From contig CAWHHZ010000032.1 in assembly GCA_963829355.1 (NCBI GenBank), forward strand, positions 1 to 64,000: a stretch of 64,000 bases of DNA, written 5' to 3'. Source of the DNA: CAWHHZ01 sp963829355 (lineage in GTDB: Bacteria > Acidobacteriota > Thermoanaerobaculia > Gp7-AA8 > JAHWKK01). Shown piece by piece: positions 63,550 through 64,000 of the stretch. The position numbers and the translations under genes were made by a program. The first letter of the stretch is position 1. Each line of letters opens with the position of its first letter. The notes beneath the pieces were generated by a model that was given only the letters and a program-made list of their open reading frames with translations, was not told the origin of the DNA and did no database searches.

Positions 63550-64000
63550 CGGATCGAATGATCTTCTCCGGCAGTACCTGCAGGAGATTGCGCAGAATCC
63601 TCGTCTGACGCCGGAGCGGGAGCGAGAGCTCGGCCGCATGATTCAGGAGAATGGCGACCCGAAAGCCGTCGACGAGCTCGTACGCTGTAATCTTCGGTTC
63701 GTCGTTTCGTATGCCAAGCGTTATCGCAACCCCCACGTCCAGTTTCTCGATCTGATCAACGAGGGGAACATCGGTCTCATCCAGGCCGCGAAGAAGTTCG
63801 ACCCTGAAAAGAACGTCAAGTTCATCACCTACGCCGTCTGGTGGATCCGACAGGCAATCCTTCAGGCTCTCTCCGATCAGAGCGGCTCGTTTCGTCTTCC
63901 CCCAAAACGCGCAAACCTGATGCATCGTCTCGAGAAGGCGATCTCGAAGGCGCTCAATGAGGACAATCATTTTCCGACTCCTGAGGAGCTCGCATCTCTT
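63530..64000 (+). CDS. Sigma-70 family RNA polymerase sigma factor (partial, runs off the window)
   Basis: The ATG at 63530 overlaps the last 20 nt of hspR in another frame, showing coupling. The 157 visible codons begin MRARDHDGSNDLLRQYLQEI (region 1.2) and continue with CNLRFVVSYAKRYRNPHVQF, DLINEGNIGLIQAAKKFDPE and FITYAVWWIRQAILQAL (region 2.1-2.4, core binding and -10 recognition), then RLPPKRANLMHRLEKAI of region 3. It is an RpoD/RpoH/RpoS-class factor; the C-terminal -35-binding region lies outside the window. Its place after dnaK-hspR suggests a stress role. Confidence 0.93.
   Translation, partial: MRARDHDGSNDLLRQYLQEIAQNPRLTPERERELGRMIQENGDPKAVDELVRCNLRFVVSYAKRYRNPHVQFLDLINEGNIGLIQAAKKFDPEKNVKFITYAVWWIRQAILQALSDQSGSFRLPPKRANLMHRLEKAISKALNEDNHFPTPEELASL

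Overview
The window reads as a GC-rich chromosome piece from a Gram-negative-type bacterium, most probably an Acidobacteriota relative. The grounds are several large Ser/Thr kinases fused to TolB-like beta-propellers or TPR arrays, many lipoproteins and outer-membrane-type proteins, an HspR-type regulator next to dnaK, and abundant palindromic intergenic repeats. The assignment is inference: there is no rRNA here, and I saw no tRNA, CRISPR array, phage gene or transposase.

Layout. 0-5 kb: a PilZ-like protein diverges from a very large secreted plant-type LRR/Fn3 protein split by a 1-nt frameshift. 5-18 kb: CehA/McbA-type PHP hydrolase, three Ser/Thr kinases, an SRPBCC protein and an M1 aminopeptidase lipoprotein. 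18-25.3 kb (minus): an isoquinoline-1-oxidoreductase-type molybdenum hydroxylase with a triheme cytochrome, preceded by a metal-uptake operon (His-rich small protein, porin-like protein, binding protein, ABC permease, no ATPase). 25-33 kb: PAS histidine kinase, SDR protein, FMN reductase, Spy/CpxP-like protein, esterase/TPR protein, HEAT-repeat protein, single-domain response regulator, lipoprotein. 33-36 kb: a badly frameshifted outer-membrane-type gene facing a frameshifted lipoprotein gene. 36.3-41.9 kb: a five-gene operon with LeuC/LeuD-type hydro-lyase, an isocitrate/isopropylmalate-type dehydrogenase, an HMG-CoA-lyase-type enzyme and a class III CoA-transferase. Together these look like a complete 2-oxoacid shortening or lengthening module. 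42-51 kb: envelope proteins (heme-binding lipoprotein, L,D-transpeptidase, FKBP isomerase, serine hydrolase), a response regulator, and a MacA-like adaptor with two MacB/FtsX-type permeases but no ATPase. 51-60 kb: a fourth kinase/TPR protein, a HerA/DUF853-type ATPase, a secreted amidase and a methyltransferase. 60-64 kb: a BAX-inhibitor-1 membrane protein diverges from a heat-shock locus dnaK - hspR - sigma factor, with an HspR-type inverted repeat in the dnaK promoter. The sigma gene runs off the window.

Two themes cut across the window. First, at least a dozen apparent 1-nt indels, many in short mononucleotide runs, break otherwise well-conserved genes. They look like consensus errors of a noisy assembly, although a few could be real pseudogenes. 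Second, the intergenic spaces are packed with several families of inverted-repeat elements (GTCATTCC, GTCATCCTGAG, a third family of about 75-105 bp, and clusters of hairpins whose stems differ but whose centres are GTCYC) and with 8-12 bp tandem arrays. None encodes a transposase.
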